Source: Papaver somniferum (Eukaryota > Streptophyta > Magnoliopsida > Ranunculales > Papaveraceae). Taken from it: 64,000 nucleotides of DNA. Where the stretch lies: assembly GCF_003573695.1 (NCBI RefSeq), contig NC_039359.1, positions 77,576,783 through 77,640,782 on the forward strand, read 5' to 3'. The notes below the pieces were generated by a model that saw nothing but the letters and a program-made list of their open reading frames with translations, had not been told where the DNA came from and searched no databases. Position numbers and translations under genes: made by a program. Of the stretch, positions 10,828-23,135 are shown in pieces (the first letter of the stretch is position 1; every line of letters starts with the position of its first letter).

Positions 10828-12513
10828 TCTTAGTTCATGTTCGGGATAGCGCTAGAGTCTGGTTTTAGCTTTCTTTATTTATTGTTTCCTAGTATGTCTT
10901 CTTTTTGATTTAGTTGGAAGAATAACCAGTGCTTGAATATCAATGATTGTGACTACACGTAGCTATTATGTTTCATCTTCTTGTTCTTTTTAGGTTTATT
11001 GGTATTAAATTCTAAAAATATTTGGAGGATGATGTATTGCAGTATTAATCTTTATGATTTGTTATATTGCAATTTGTTATGGGACATTGGTTTTACGTCC
11101 GTGAACTATGTTTGTCCCATACTTTGTCAAAAGTAAAGTCGTTTGTGATCGGTATTCACGTACTGGTAAAAGAATGAATGGACTTTTGACAAATACAAAA
11201 GTTAAGCCTATATTTTCATACATTTGATGGAAGATAGGTTAAAATCTTTTGTTTTCAAGGATTATGTCTATTAATTGTCGTTATGCAAATAGTGATTAAA
11301 GATAGAATGAATCCTTGTGTATTCCGCAGTATTGATCATCCCTGATCCATATTTTATGTATTACTGTGAGGCTCCGTAATGTATCTTATGTTGAGCACTA
11401 TACAACCAAGTTGATTTATTAGCTTAGTTGGTGTTTCATGAGATATGTTATGTCTAGCATATTGAACTAAATTAATCATCTTGTTTGGTTATTTAGTCAT
11501 TGCTCCGTAAGTTTACTTATGTCGAGAAAAACAAATGACAATTAAATTGATTACTTTTGTGATTAGTTTGGTTGTGTATTCAATTATTAATTATGGGTTC
11601 TCTTGTAATTAATCTAGTTGAGTTTTTTCGTGTCTCCATAAGTTCTCTTATGTTGAGCATAATCAATAGAATTGATCACCTCTTGTGTTTAAATTTGATT
11701 GTGTATTCCGATTAAATTAATCACGGGTTTCTTGTGATTAATTTGATTGAGTTTTTTGGATATAGAAAATCGTTCTCATGATTTTGGTGTCCAATAAAAT
11801 TCTTCTTTTATTTTGAAATTAAGGTCGCTCTTGTTGTTCTTTCAGGAATGACATCAAATGGGGGAGAGTTCTTTTGAACTTGTGATTAATGGTCGTATCT
11901 TGAGGGGTGTGCAGCTGTGGAATTTTAGAGGGGTTATATTGTATCTTTAAACTCCTTGATGAATGCATTTAGCCTAGGCTATATGATTGCATCTAAATTT
12001 GTTGGTATGTATTTTTTTTCCTCTTGTCATGAAATGTCTCTCTTGGAAATTTCATTATGATCCCGTTCTTGTTCCTTTGCCAATTTTATTGACAAAAATG
12101 AGGAGAATTAATATGTAGTTCATACTACAAATACATATGGTTTTCGGATCATTATGTAAGAGGGAGTGGTTTCCATGTGAGACGGAGTATTGACTAAGGG
12201 GTAGTGATACATATCACCATAGTATTATTGTTGAAGTTGTGATACAATTGAACTTTGACGTTGTGTAATAATACTATCCACTGTATAACAATGATCGAGA
12301 AATATGTTTTCTCATTGTTATAGCTACGGATCTTCAACAACGGTGATGCTAAACTTACAACCTTTGGGATCATTGGAGTACTTGGAAGTGACGAAGATTT
12401 TGAAGAATGTTGAAGATTAGACATGTGGAATAGGATCTACTAAAGTTTCTTTATCTTTTTTATATTCCATATATATTGATAGTTTTGTCACTAAAATTGA
12501 CAAATGGGGAGAT
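10828..12513 (+). other. 3' noncoding region of nested element
   Basis: A 1.7 kb stretch without a gene. It is longer than in other copies because the hairpin block is repeated (11460-11750). Near the end an inverted pair (CATAGTATTATT near 12217 and AATAATACTAT near 12268) could form a stem just before the polypurine tract CAAATGGGGAGAT (12501-12513). Confidence 0.7.
11460..11750 (+). repeat. Expanded array of hairpin units
   Basis: Four or more successive copies of an AATTAAATTRATYAC/GTGATTAATTTGATT hairpin. Clear stems are 11541-11554 with 11559-11572 and 11710-11723 with 11733-11746. Linkers resemble CTCCGTAAGTTCTCTTATGT. The outer element has one such unit at the same place. Confidence 0.65.
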
Positions 12514-14882
12514 TGTTAGAGCATTGCTCGGTCGAACTCGCATGCGTTGCTATCTCAAGCATGTTTGTCAATGTTAGTGATCAAAACTATAAGTCTTGAT
12601 TTCTAGTCTATTATATCTAAGTCACGGACTAGGATAGAAACTGTAGTTGAGCTCAAGGACTTCATGTCGATTGATCATACAAGTAGGATAACTACTCAAG
12701 GAACCGGTGGAACTTCTCGACAAAAAGGTATGTGAAGACTTGAACTTATCTGTCACTTAAAAGTCTATCTACTCTATCTCCTACTCTTTGAGACAAGAAG
12801 TCGTATGCTATATATATAGACTTGGATTATACACATTTGGTATTTCGAGCCGAGTATACCTCGCCTATCTATATCTCGAAATATGTGTTGGTAAGCTTTT
12901 CACTTCGATCAAGTTTATCTTTACCATGTGACGAAAATCATGATATGTTTCAATCATCTTGAAAATTCCTTTGACGAGAAATGGTGTAACAACTATATAA
13001 CGTCCTCTAAGAATGTTTCAATGATTGAAATGAGAGTTTAGATTACATAATCAATGGTGGACATAAGTATTTTTGTGGAAACACATTTATGTATAAGTCT
13101 TATTCCTTGAACCAAAGTTTGGGAACTTTGTTGATCAAGAGAACCAGAAGAATGGCGTGAGCCAAGTCCGCGAACTCAGTCTGTGAACTGCCGAAGTTCT
13201 CAAACCCGAGAATTTCTGCTGGAGTTGACAAACTACTTGCGTGAAGCTAAGTCCGCGAACCTAGTCTGTGAACTTGAGAATTTTATATATATCTGAAGAT
13301 GATTTCTGAACTTAAATTTAAAAAGAGTAAGGAATGCAGTTTGCAAACCGTGGCTATAAAAGTTCATGAACCGATTCAAGTGAATCAAATCATCTTTGCT
13401 TCAATCGTGTCTTGCGTAGTACATATGATTTCTTTGCAATTGAAAAACTCTCTAACTAGTTCATTTGAAGTCATTTGAACTAGTTATGGTGAAGAAAAAC
13501 ATGGTTGATATGAAATGCTCATATCGCTAACCTTTTGGTTAACTATTGTTAAACCAACAAGTGCATACGTTTGGGTACGGTTAACAAACCTAGAAGCGTG
13601 CATCGTCAAGTGTGTGTAACAAGCTAAGTTTTTGATCTAACGGTTGAGAAATACTATCTTGAATCTAAATCAGGTTTTCATCTAACGGTGAATATTGAAT
13701 GCTTTGTTACTAAGCTAACATTGACTGCAAACCCTGATTTGAAAGACTATATAAAGGAGACATCTAGTATTATGCAAAACTAATCCCCACACCTTACGTG
13801 TGATACTAGTTTGCGTGCTAGAGTCAATTCTACTTTAACCTTTGGTTTTCTTCTTCTAAAACCAGGTTAACGACTTAAAGACATCATTGGGATTGTGAAG
13901 CCAGACCGATACTACTTTTATCGTAGTTGTGTGATATGATCTTGCATCTTCTATCATACGAGTACAATCAGATTGATTGGCTTGAGATTGATATCTCCGA
14001 TAGGCAAGATATAAAAAGTAATCACAAACATCTTCGTCTCATTGTTTGTGATTCCCCATCTTGTTTCGCTACCATACGATTAAGATTGTTGTGAGGTGAT
14101 TGATAACTCTAGGCTGTTCTTCGGGAATATAAGACCGGATTATCAATTGGTTCCTGTTCACCTTGATTATTATCAAAAGACAGAACAAGACCTTTAGGGT
14201 TTATCTGTGGGAGACAGATTGATCCTTTGATAGACTTGTCTGTGTTAGACAGATTTGTTTATTGTCAAAGCCTGCGATTTTGGGTCGTAGAAACTCTTAG
14301 TTTTGGGTGAGATCAGATAAGGGAATCAAGTGCGCAATATCCTGCTGGGATCAGAGGCGTAGGAGCATAACTGTACCTTGGATCAGTGGGAGATTGATTG
14401 GGGTTCAACTACAGTCCAGTCCGAAGTTAGATTTGAGTAGGCTAGTGTCTGTAGTGGCTTAATACAGTGTGTGTTCAATCTGGACTAGTTCCCGGAGTTT
14501 TTATGCATTTGCAGTTTCCTCGTTAGCAAAATTTCTGGTGTCTGTGTTATGTCAATTTCCGCATTATATTGTTTTATCTTTATAAATGAAACAATACAGG
14601 TTGTGCGTCAGATCATTAATTAGAGTAATCCAACCTTTGGTTGTTGATTGTCATTGATTTATCCTTGGATATTGGTCTTCGGTACCATCCAAGTTATTCC
14701 TTGCATTTGATTAGAACTCGTAGTTCCTGCTTGAGTAAATCAAATCAATAGAGAGATATAAACTCGTTGATATACTTTTAATTTATTGCGTCTTGTTGAT
14801 TCTCTTAAAAATATATTCGAGTTTGTCCATACATATTGCTAAGCGAAATATTGGGTGGTGTTGTTAGACCCCCGCTTTTTCA
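12514..14882 (+). repeat. LTR C
   Basis: Right LTR of the nested element, TGTTAGAGC...TTTTTCA. TATA box at 13748-13755. Promoter motifs TCCGCGAAC at about 13167 and 13251. Followed by target duplication GTTGT at 14883-14887. Confidence 0.9.
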
Positions 14883-15143
14883 GTTGTGTAATAATACTAT
14901 GACATTGTATAACAATGATTGAGAGCTATTGTTTTCTTATTATTATGGCTACGGATCTTCAACAACGATGATGCTGAATTGAATATCTTTGGAATCATTG
15001 GAGTACTCGGAAGTGACGAAGATTTTGAGTAATGTTGAAGAACCAAGGAGATCAAGCATGTGGATAAGAAGGTGTAAAGTTTATTTATTTTTTATTTCAT
15101 ATGTATTGATAGTTTTGTCACTAAAATTGACAAAGGGGGAGAT
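14883..15143 (+). other. Remainder of first internal unit with polypurine tract
   Basis: Continues the sequence cut at 6344. AATAATACTATG (14890-14901) is the second arm of the stem whose first arm is near 6298. Ends in CAAAGGGGGAGAT (15131-15143), the polypurine tract before LTR D. No gene. Confidence 0.8.
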
Positions 15144-17528
15144 TGTTAGCGCACTTATCGTTCGAACTCGCAAGCGTTGCTATCTCAAGCTTGTTTGTCA
15201 AGTATAGTTCCCAAAACTATAAGTCTTTATTTCTTGTCTACTTATAGCTAAGTCTCGGACTAGTATAGTAAGTGTAATTGAGCTCTAGACTCCACGATGT
15301 TCATCATGCGAAGACGAAGAACTACTCAAGGAACTGGTGGAACTTCATCGACAAAAAGGTATGTGGAGACTTGACCTTATCTATCACTCAAAAGTCTATC
15401 TATTTTATCTCCTACCTTGAGATAAAAGTCGTATTGCTTTATAGACTTCGATGATACACATTTGCTATTTTGAGCCGAGTTTATCTCACTTATCTATTTC
15501 TCGAAATATGTGTTGGTAAACTTTCGCTTTGGCCAAGTTCATCTTTACGCGTGACGAAAGTAATGTTGATTATTTCAATAACTTGAAAATTGCTTTGATG
15601 AAAAATAGTTTGTGAATAACAACTATACAACATCCTCTAAGAAAGTTTCAATGATTGAAATGAGAGTTTAGAACCTGTGACCATCTTTGGATATAAGCAT
15701 AGTGTGTTTTTACATTTGTGTAAAAGTACAAAACTAGGAACCCAAAGTATGCGTACCCGTACGCGTACTGGGGGTTGTTGGAAATCTGGGACAGTATGCG
15801 TACCCGTACGCATACTGGCGGATAGTTCATGTCCATGAATTTCTATTGGAGTTTGGAAGTGAAAACAAACTCAATCCGGTTACTTAAGTACGCGTACCCG
15901 TTTGCATACTTAAGTAGGTTACTTTCTAAAATTGGTTTGTTCATGAACTAAAACATTTATATAATAAGGAATGCAATCTTTGCAAACCGTGGATATAAAG
16001 TTCATGAATCGATTCGAGTGAATCAAAACCGATTTTGCTACCATTGTGTCTTGTATACTTCTATGAGATCTAAGCCAATGAACAACTCTCTAACTAGTTC
16101 ATTTGAGTCATTTGAACTAGTTATGATGAAGATGAATAAGGTTGATATGAAAGTGCTCATATGGCTAACCATTGGTTAACTATTGTTGAACCAACTAGGT
16201 GTACAATTTTATGTAGGGTTACTCAAACCTAAATGAAGTTACATTTCATTTGTGTATAACAAGCTAAGTTCGATCTAACAGTTGAAAGATATTAGCTTGA
16301 ATCTAATCAGGTCTTCATCTAATGGTGAATATTAAATGCTTTGTTACCAAGGTAACTTAGATTGCAAACCTTGATTTGGAGACTATGTAAAGGAGAACTC
16401 TAGCAACTGGGAAACCAAATCCCCACACCTCCTGTGTGATACTAGTTGTGTAAACTAGAGTCGATTCTCCATTAACCTTAGGTTTGTCTCGAGACCCTGT
16501 AGGTTAACGACTTGAAGACTTCATTGGGATTATGAATCCAGACCCAACTATTTTCTTTGTAGTTGCGTGATCTGATCTTGTTGTTTATATCGTGATTGAG
16601 TACAATCGTAAGATTGGCTTGAGATTTATATCTCCGATAGGTAAGATAGAAAATTAGTCACAAACACCTTCGTATCATCGTTGTGATTCCACAATATCTT
16701 GTTTCGCTAGTCGATTAAGATTCTTGTGAGGTTATTGATACTTCTAGCCTGTTCTTCGGAAATATAAGTCCGGTATATCAATTGGTTCTTGCTCACCTTA
16801 ATTTATCAAAAGACGGAACAAAACTCGTAGGTATTTCTGTGGGAGACAGATTTATCTATTACTATAGACTTTTCTGTGTGAGACAATTTTTTTATTAAAG
16901 TCTTCGAATTTGGGTCGTAGCAACTCTTAGTTGTGGGTGAGATCAACTAAGGGAATCAAGTGCATACTATCTTGTTGTGATCATAGACGCAAGAAGCGCA
17001 ACTGTACCTTGGATCAGTGTGAGATTGATTGAGGTTCAACTACAGTCCAGACCGAAGTTAGTTTTTAGTAGGCTAGTGTCTGTAGCGGCTTAATATAGTA
17101 TGTGTTCAATCTTGACTATGTCCCATGGTTTTTCTCCATTTTCGGTTTCTTCGTTAACAAAACTTCTGGTGTCTGTGTTATTTCTTTTCCGCATTATATT
17201 TTTTTTTTATAATTGAAATATTACAGGATGTGCGATTTGAATCGATCAATTAGTAAATCCAACCTCTGGTTGTTGATTGAAATGGATTAACCTTGAACAT
17301 TGGTCTTTGGTACCGTTCAAGTGATTTCTCTTGTATTCAATCAGTCTCACAAATTTCTATTTGTTTGAGCGAGGATTGAATCGAGAAATTGAGATATAAC
17401 TCTTTGATATGCTTTTCTTAAGATTGACTCTAACTGTATTGTTGATTCTCTTGAAAGTATGTTGGAGTTATTCCATACAGATTGCTAAGCGAAGTATTGG
17501 GTGTGGTTGTTAGACCCCCGCTTTTTCA
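15144..17528 (+). repeat. LTR D (shared middle LTR)
   Basis: 2385 bp, starting TGTTAGCGC (one change from the others) and ending TTTTTCA. TATA-like TATGTAAA at 16384-16391 (mutated). CGCG palindromes at about 15747, 15794 and 15887. It contains the about 240 bp leader block missing from LTR A. Polypurine tract on its left and primer site on its right show it serves both units. Confidence 0.9.
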
Positions 17529-17545
17529 ATTGGTATCAGAGCAGG
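17529..17545 (+). other. Primer binding site, second internal region
   Basis: ATTGGTATCAGAGCAGG directly after LTR D, identical to the site after LTR A. Confidence 0.85.
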
Positions 17546-17595
17546 AAAACACTTATAAAGACCTCATAAGTATGTGTTTGTAGCCATATGAATCT

Positions 17596-18435
17596 ATGGA
17601 CAGCAGTAATATCTCTGATAAACGCTTCACCAGAAACAAAAGTTATGTTTCGACAATGTCTATTAAAAATAAAGATTCGCCAATCTCAAGTACAGACGAA
17701 CCTAGTGTTCTTACGAAACAGACAGACACTGACATGTGTTATCCCGATCACCCTTTAAAAGAGTCTAACTCTGACGAATGGGATGCAGCTGAAGAGAGTA
17801 AATTGATTTTAAACCTTGTTATAATCCAAGCTGATATATTTGATCGGTTAAAAAATAATTTCAATGTTCTTCTTGGTATAGTAAGAGACTGTGACTCCAA
17901 AGAAAAATCTTCTGCAAATAAAATGATGAAGTTCAGTCTTCACGTATCTTACTCGAGGAGAGCCTCAAAAAGGATTCTTTGGAAATTGATCATCGCTTGA
18001 GTGAACTATCGATTCAAATATGTTCCAAAAAGTATACTATACCATCTACTTCTATCACAACTGAAAGAGTTCCAGTTACAGAAGTAAAACCAGAATCCCT
18101 TCCTATTGGAAAAGATGTGCTTATAGCCTCCTCTAATCAAGGATGTTCCAATTCACATGGAAGGAAGAAATCTCCAAACGATGATGTTAAGCATGTACTG
18201 TCTAATCACCTTTGTGATCATAAAGTATGTCTCATTTGTGATGCAAAAGGAGTTGTTAAGCAAAAGAGAAACTCTAGGTTGAATAAAAATTCCATTGTTC
18301 GACTTCAACACACCTTAGAATTATGATAATTTCTCACATCAAAAGGAATTCTTTCCTAGATTCGAAAGGAAAAAGAGACTCAACCGTAAACACATTTCAT
18401 TTAATGAGCTTAGGGATCATACTTGTGCTAATTAA
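17596..18435 (+). pseudogene. ORF1 of unknown function, copy 3 (deleted)
   Basis: ATG 17596 (MDSSNISDKR). One frame runs to about 17890, then a shift to the frame of 17979-18326 (MEIDHRLSELS onward, including a CLIC pair). Relative to copy 1, about 330 bp are missing after residues LQHTLEL near 18320, joining directly to the segment encoding the KKRLNRKH tail and HTCAN-stop at 18435. The deletion and the frameshift make it non-functional. Otherwise it is very close to copy 1. Confidence 0.6.
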
Positions 18436-18926
18436 TCACAAGGATTGAAAACTTACTCATAAAAATCCCATTGAGTAAGATGTGTTAATAATCAGGTATA
18501 CTATTGGCAAAATAGCTTTCTGTTTAGTTGAGTTATTTTCTTATCGTCCATAGCTAAACTATTTCCCGCAGACAACTTTGCTTAAGTATTGGTTGTGTCT
18601 GATGTTGTTTTTTAATTAAAGAAGTTTTCGTTGCAACTTTTTTGCCTTCTACTTTTGTGCTCTAAATTGTTTCTATATGAAGATATAAAATTTATTGAGC
18701 CAAAAATTTTGTGTAAATTTTCACGTAGCAAAAATTCTGTCATGTCGTAAAATACGACCTTTTGTGTTGTATTTTTCTGGGTCAAGCTATGTTCGTACGG
18801 GTACCTGTGTTTCTGTCACGAATCAATTTTGGAAACTCTAAAAGTTACCTTCCCCAAGAAACCATTTAAATACCAAACCCTTGAGTCACGTACGTATACT
18901 CTGGGTTATTTTGAGTTTTGTCAAGA
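18436..18926 (+). other. Spacer between ORF1 and ORF2, copy 3
   Basis: No gene seen. T-rich and almost identical to 4271-4760. Confidence 0.5.
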
Positions 18927-19345
18927 ATGTCTTCCTCTTCATCTTCACTCTCTGGTGGCTTTGCAAGAGGTTTTCTTAATAAAGGTATTGGTTTTGAGTC
19001 CAAAGGGAGGAAGAAAACAAACCTAGTAGAAGATGATCATCCTAATGCCTCATGTTACTATGCATATATACATCAGGATATTGAAAATGAGGATGTGGTT
19101 TCTGCTGAAGTGGTTCATGATTTTCTTAAATACTTTGAGGATGATAAATTGTAACTCGTTGATACTTTGAAGAGTCTTGATGTGTTAGAACTGAGTTGAA
19201 AAAGGTTACTTATGACCTTGGTCTCATAAAGACACATGTTAAAGAACTTCTCAATGAGCATATCTTCTATGAAGATGCAGTGGATGCTGTCAATCACAAG
19301 CTCAAAGATCTCAAGGATCGTGAGGATTCCGAAACGTCTATTTAA
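18927..19345 (+). pseudogene. ORF2 coiled-coil protein, copy 3 (broken)
   Basis: ATG 18927, colinear with 4761-5180. A CAA to TAA change creates a stop at 19152-19154 after FEDDKL, and a one-base loss shortly after shifts the frame. The remaining sequence still matches the C-terminal half to the stop at 19343-19345. Dead copy. Confidence 0.7.
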
Positions 19346-20777
19346 TTTTAGTTCGTGATCGGTTTTGGTGTTTTAGGAGTCTTTCTTTGTTTATTAACTT
19401 GTTGATTTACATATTTTGTCTAGGAAACTTCTTATGAGAATTTATTCTTCTGTTTTAAGAAGGATAACTAGGTTTTGGAATAGCCATTATTGTGAGTACA
19501 CATAGCTATGTCCAACGTTTTCATCTTGCAATTTTTTTGGATTCATTAATTAAAATTCTAAATTTTATTTGGAAGATGAATTTGCAGTATTATTCTCTAT
19601 GGTTTCATATATTGCATCTTGTTATGGGATATGTGTGTTTGCGACCGTGAACTATGATTGTCCCATACGAGGTAAAAAGTTAAATCTTTCATATGTCGAT
19701 ATGCAAGTATTGATAAAGGATTGAGTGAACTTTTGACAAACAAAAGATAAGCCTATTATTTCATTATGAAAATATTGATGGAAGATAGGATGATCTTTTG
19801 TTTACAAAGATTAAGTCTATTATATATATGTCATTGTGCAAATGGTGATGAGAAATCCAATGAATCTTTGTTTATTCCGCAGTATTGATCTTCCCTGATC
19901 TATATTTCTTATGTAAATACTGTGCGCCGCCGTAAGTTCTCTTATGTGAGCATTTCCGATTAAATTAATCACAGGTTCTCTTGTGGTTAATTTAATTGAT
20001 ATTTTTGGATACAAATTCATGTTTCATGTGATTTGTTAATGTCCAAATAAATCCTTCTTTTCTTGTGAAAGTAAGGTCTCTCTTGTTGTTCTTTCGGGAA
20101 TGATATTTTATGGGGGAGAGTTCTTAATTAAACTTGTGCTTAATTACCAAATCTTTGTGGGGAGTGCAGCTGTGGAATATTAAAGGGGTTATCTTGTATC
20201 TTTATAAAATCCTTGATGATTGCATTTAGTTTCGGCTATATGATTGCATCTAAAAAATTTGATATGTATATTTTTTTGGTCATGAAATCTCTCTATGGAA
20301 ATTTCATTTGGATCCCACTAGTTTTCGTACCTTTGCCAATTTTTTTGACAAAAAGGGGGAGAATTAGTGTGTAGTTCACACTAAAAATATATAAGGTTTT
20401 TCTGATCATTATGTAAGGGGGAGTGGTTTTCATGTGAGATGAAGTATTGACTAAGGAGGAGTGATACATATCACTATAGTATTGTTGTCAAAGTTGTGAT
20501 ACAATTGAACTTTGATGCTGTGTAATAATACTATGACACTGTATAACAATGATTGAGAGCTATTTTTTTCTCATTGTTATGGATACGAATCTTCAACAAA
20601 GATGATGTTGAATTGAATATCTTTGGAATCATTAGAGTACTCGGAAGTGACAAAGATTTTGAGTAATGTTGAAGAACCAAGGAGATCAAGCATGTGGATG
20701 AGAAGTTGCAAAGTTTATTTATTTTATATTCCATATTCATTGATATTTTTTTCACTAAAATTGACAAAGGGGGAGAT
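19346..20777 (+). other. 3' noncoding region of second internal unit
   Basis: No gene. Hairpin 19959-19996, polypurine-like GGGGGAG runs near 20352 and 20415, stem arms near 20474 and 20524, and the polypurine tract CAAAGGGGGAGAT at 20765-20777. Confidence 0.75.
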
Positions 20778-21722
20778 TGTTAGAGAACTTCCCGGTCGAA
20801 CTCACAAGTGTTTCTATTTCAAGCTTGTTTGTCAAGTATAGTTTCCAAAACTATAAGTCTTGATTTCTAGTATACTAATAGCTAAGTCTCGGACTAGGAT
20901 AATAAATGTAGTTGAGCTCTAAACTCCACGATGTTCATCATGCGAAGAAGAAGAAACTTAAGGAACTGGTGGAACTTCATCGACAAAAAGGTATGTGGAG
21001 ACTTGAACTTATCTATCAAAAGTCTATATATTTGTATCTCCTACTTTGAGACAAAAGTTGCATTGCTATATAGACTTCGATGATACACATTTGCTATTTC
21101 GAGACGAGTTTATCTCGCTTATCTATTTATCGAAATATGTCTTGTTAAGCTTTCGCTTTGGCCAAGTTCATCTTTACTCGTGACGACAGTCATGTTGATT
21201 ATTTTAATAACTTGAAAATTGCTTTGATGAAAAATAGTTTGTGAATAACAACTATATAACATCCTCTAAGAAAGTTTCAATGATTTAAATGAAAGTTTAG
21301 AACCTGTGACCATCTTTGGATATAAGCATAGCGTGTTTTCACATTTGTGTAAATGTCCATAACCAGGAACCCAAAGTATGCGTACCCGTACTGGCGGTTG
21401 TTGGAAATCCGGGATAGTATGCGTATCCGTGAATTTATGCTGGAGTTTGGAAGTGAAAACAAACTCGATCCGGTTACTTAAGTACGCGTACCTGTTTGCA
21501 TACTTAAGTAGGTTACTTTCTAAAATCGGTTTGGTCATGAACTAAAACATTTATATAATAAGGAATGCAATCTTTGCAAACTGTGGCTATAAAGTTCATG
21601 TATCGATTCGAGTGAATCAAAACCGATTTTGCTTCGATTGTGTCTTGTATTTCATTTGAGTTATTTAAACTAGTTATGCTGAAGATGAATAAAGTTGATA
21701 TGAAAGTTCTCATATGGCTAAC
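20778..21722 (+). repeat. LTR E, left part
   Basis: TGTTAGAGAAC start. It lacks one of the CGCG palindrome units and about 40 bp near 21650 present in LTR D. Interrupted after CTAAC (21718-21722) by the gag-protease element. Continues at 27290. Confidence 0.88.
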
Positions 21723-23037
21723 TATGACCGACCCGCATAGTATTGCACAATTATGTTGCGTTACGAAATTTGTAACCTGGAAGATGGAGCTCCACAATCC
21801 GACGATGTAGCGCCAATATGGCTTAGACAAGAAAGGTTACTTGGCACATGTAACATTATGCGATAGTGTTGCATATCCTTATTCAGAGTTAGGCCAGCTC
21901 AAGGAAGGAATAAAGGATGAGATGCAAAGTCATGGTCCTAATCTTTGGCTAAGGCTTGGACTGTGCAAGTGCATCAATAGCGATGCCAAACACGCTATTG
22001 GTGATTATTTCTCGCCAAATGAGATGCAAGTGATGCATATGAAGCATGAAGCTGAACTAAGAAAGTCAAGACTCAAGTAGTATGGTATTTGGATGATGGC
22101 ATCCAAATTAGTTAAGTATGCAGCTGTACGGATGTTGCACATCCATTGCCAGATACTTGGAAGACATGCAAGTGGCATGTTGCATTACCATAAAATACTT
22201 GGAAGATTCCAAGAGTGAGTGAAGCGTAATCATTGTTGAAGGCTTGACAGAAGTGCAAGATGGGTTGCACGAGCATGCCAAACATTGGCATGGTCGAAGT
22301 TGCACGTTGCGATGTTGCGATACTTGAGTTCAAGTGCCATATTCGAGTGTGTGTACATGACACACATGCCAAAGTGTAAGAGAAAGTTAGAGACGGTTTC
22401 AAAGGAGTTTTGTAACCGAGTTTGGCACGTCCTAACCGTCCAATAAAAGTGTGGCGCGTTTCTGAGTACCAGCACTAAAGGTAGTAGTTAAAAAGTAAGC
22501 TGTGGCGGTTAGGGAACTACCCATGGACAGATGGCTGTTCATGGGGCGTGCAACAGTGTTGCATACGAATTGGCCCTGGGTCTTGGAATTATAAATATCC
22601 ATAGAACCCCTTGTATACGAGTTGTTCAATAGTTCAAGTGTTGAGGAACCATATTGTAGTAGAGAGTGAATTTGTTGTAGGCTTAGAGAATAAGCTTGTA
22701 AGTCCATTGGTTGTACTGATTTTTTAATCTTCCCCTTAAGCTAATAAAGTGAGTTGTTGGCTTATACGTTTTGCCTTGGTATTCTGTTGATTCGATAATG
22801 TTCCCCTAATTCTGTGAAGCATAAACATGGCAAGAACCTCTTTGTAGTATGGGCTACATTTATTGGTAAAGAAAATCCAAGTAAGTCTTCCGTTGCATAC
22901 TAAAGGTGAGTTTGGTGTTTGCATTGGTGAAAAATTATAAGGCTGAAATACGAGTGGGTGATAAGAGATCACTGAACCACTGTATTTTCGGGTTATACCT
23001 TCGTGAAAAATTGCTTGGAGCGTCTGGAGGTGTGACA
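21723..23037 (+). repeat. 5' LTR of the Gag-protease element
   Basis: 1315 bp, direct repeat of 26011-27284 with scattered changes. The core is GC-richer than the surrounding sequence and full of TGCA/CATGCC motifs. Minus-strand ORFs here are shadows. Confidence 0.88.
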
Positions 23038-23056
23038 GTTCGGGTATCAGAGCACA
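23038..23056 (+). other. Primer binding site of the Gag-protease element
   Basis: GTTCGGGTATCAGAGCAC after the LTR. GTATCAGAGC matches the iMet-type primer site. Confidence 0.7.
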
Positions 23057-23135
23057 TATTGCGCTGTTTTGGATTTGTATTGGAAGATTCTCTCTGTTTT
23101 TCTCGAGTTTTAGTTGCTGAAATTGTTAGATCATA

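Larger units (their letters stand above)
6345..14882 (+). mobile_element. Complete nested LTR element (LTRs B and C)
   Basis: An 8.5 kb element with LTR B 6345-8716, internal region 8717-12513 and LTR C 12514-14882. It is flanked by a perfect 5-bp duplication GTTGT (6340-6344 and 14883-14887). It lies in the 3' noncoding part of the first internal unit of the outer array. Layout matches the outer family (ORF1, ORF2, long 3' noncoding region), but the LTR promoter motifs differ (TCGCGA-type in place of ACGCGT-type). No pol domains are seen, so it is non-autonomous. Insertion postdates the host array. Confidence 0.92.

Noticed and set aside
22108..22972. Cluster of minus-strand ORFs in the Gag-protease LTR
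   Set aside because: They lie in an LTR with no recognisable domains; the element is on the + strand.
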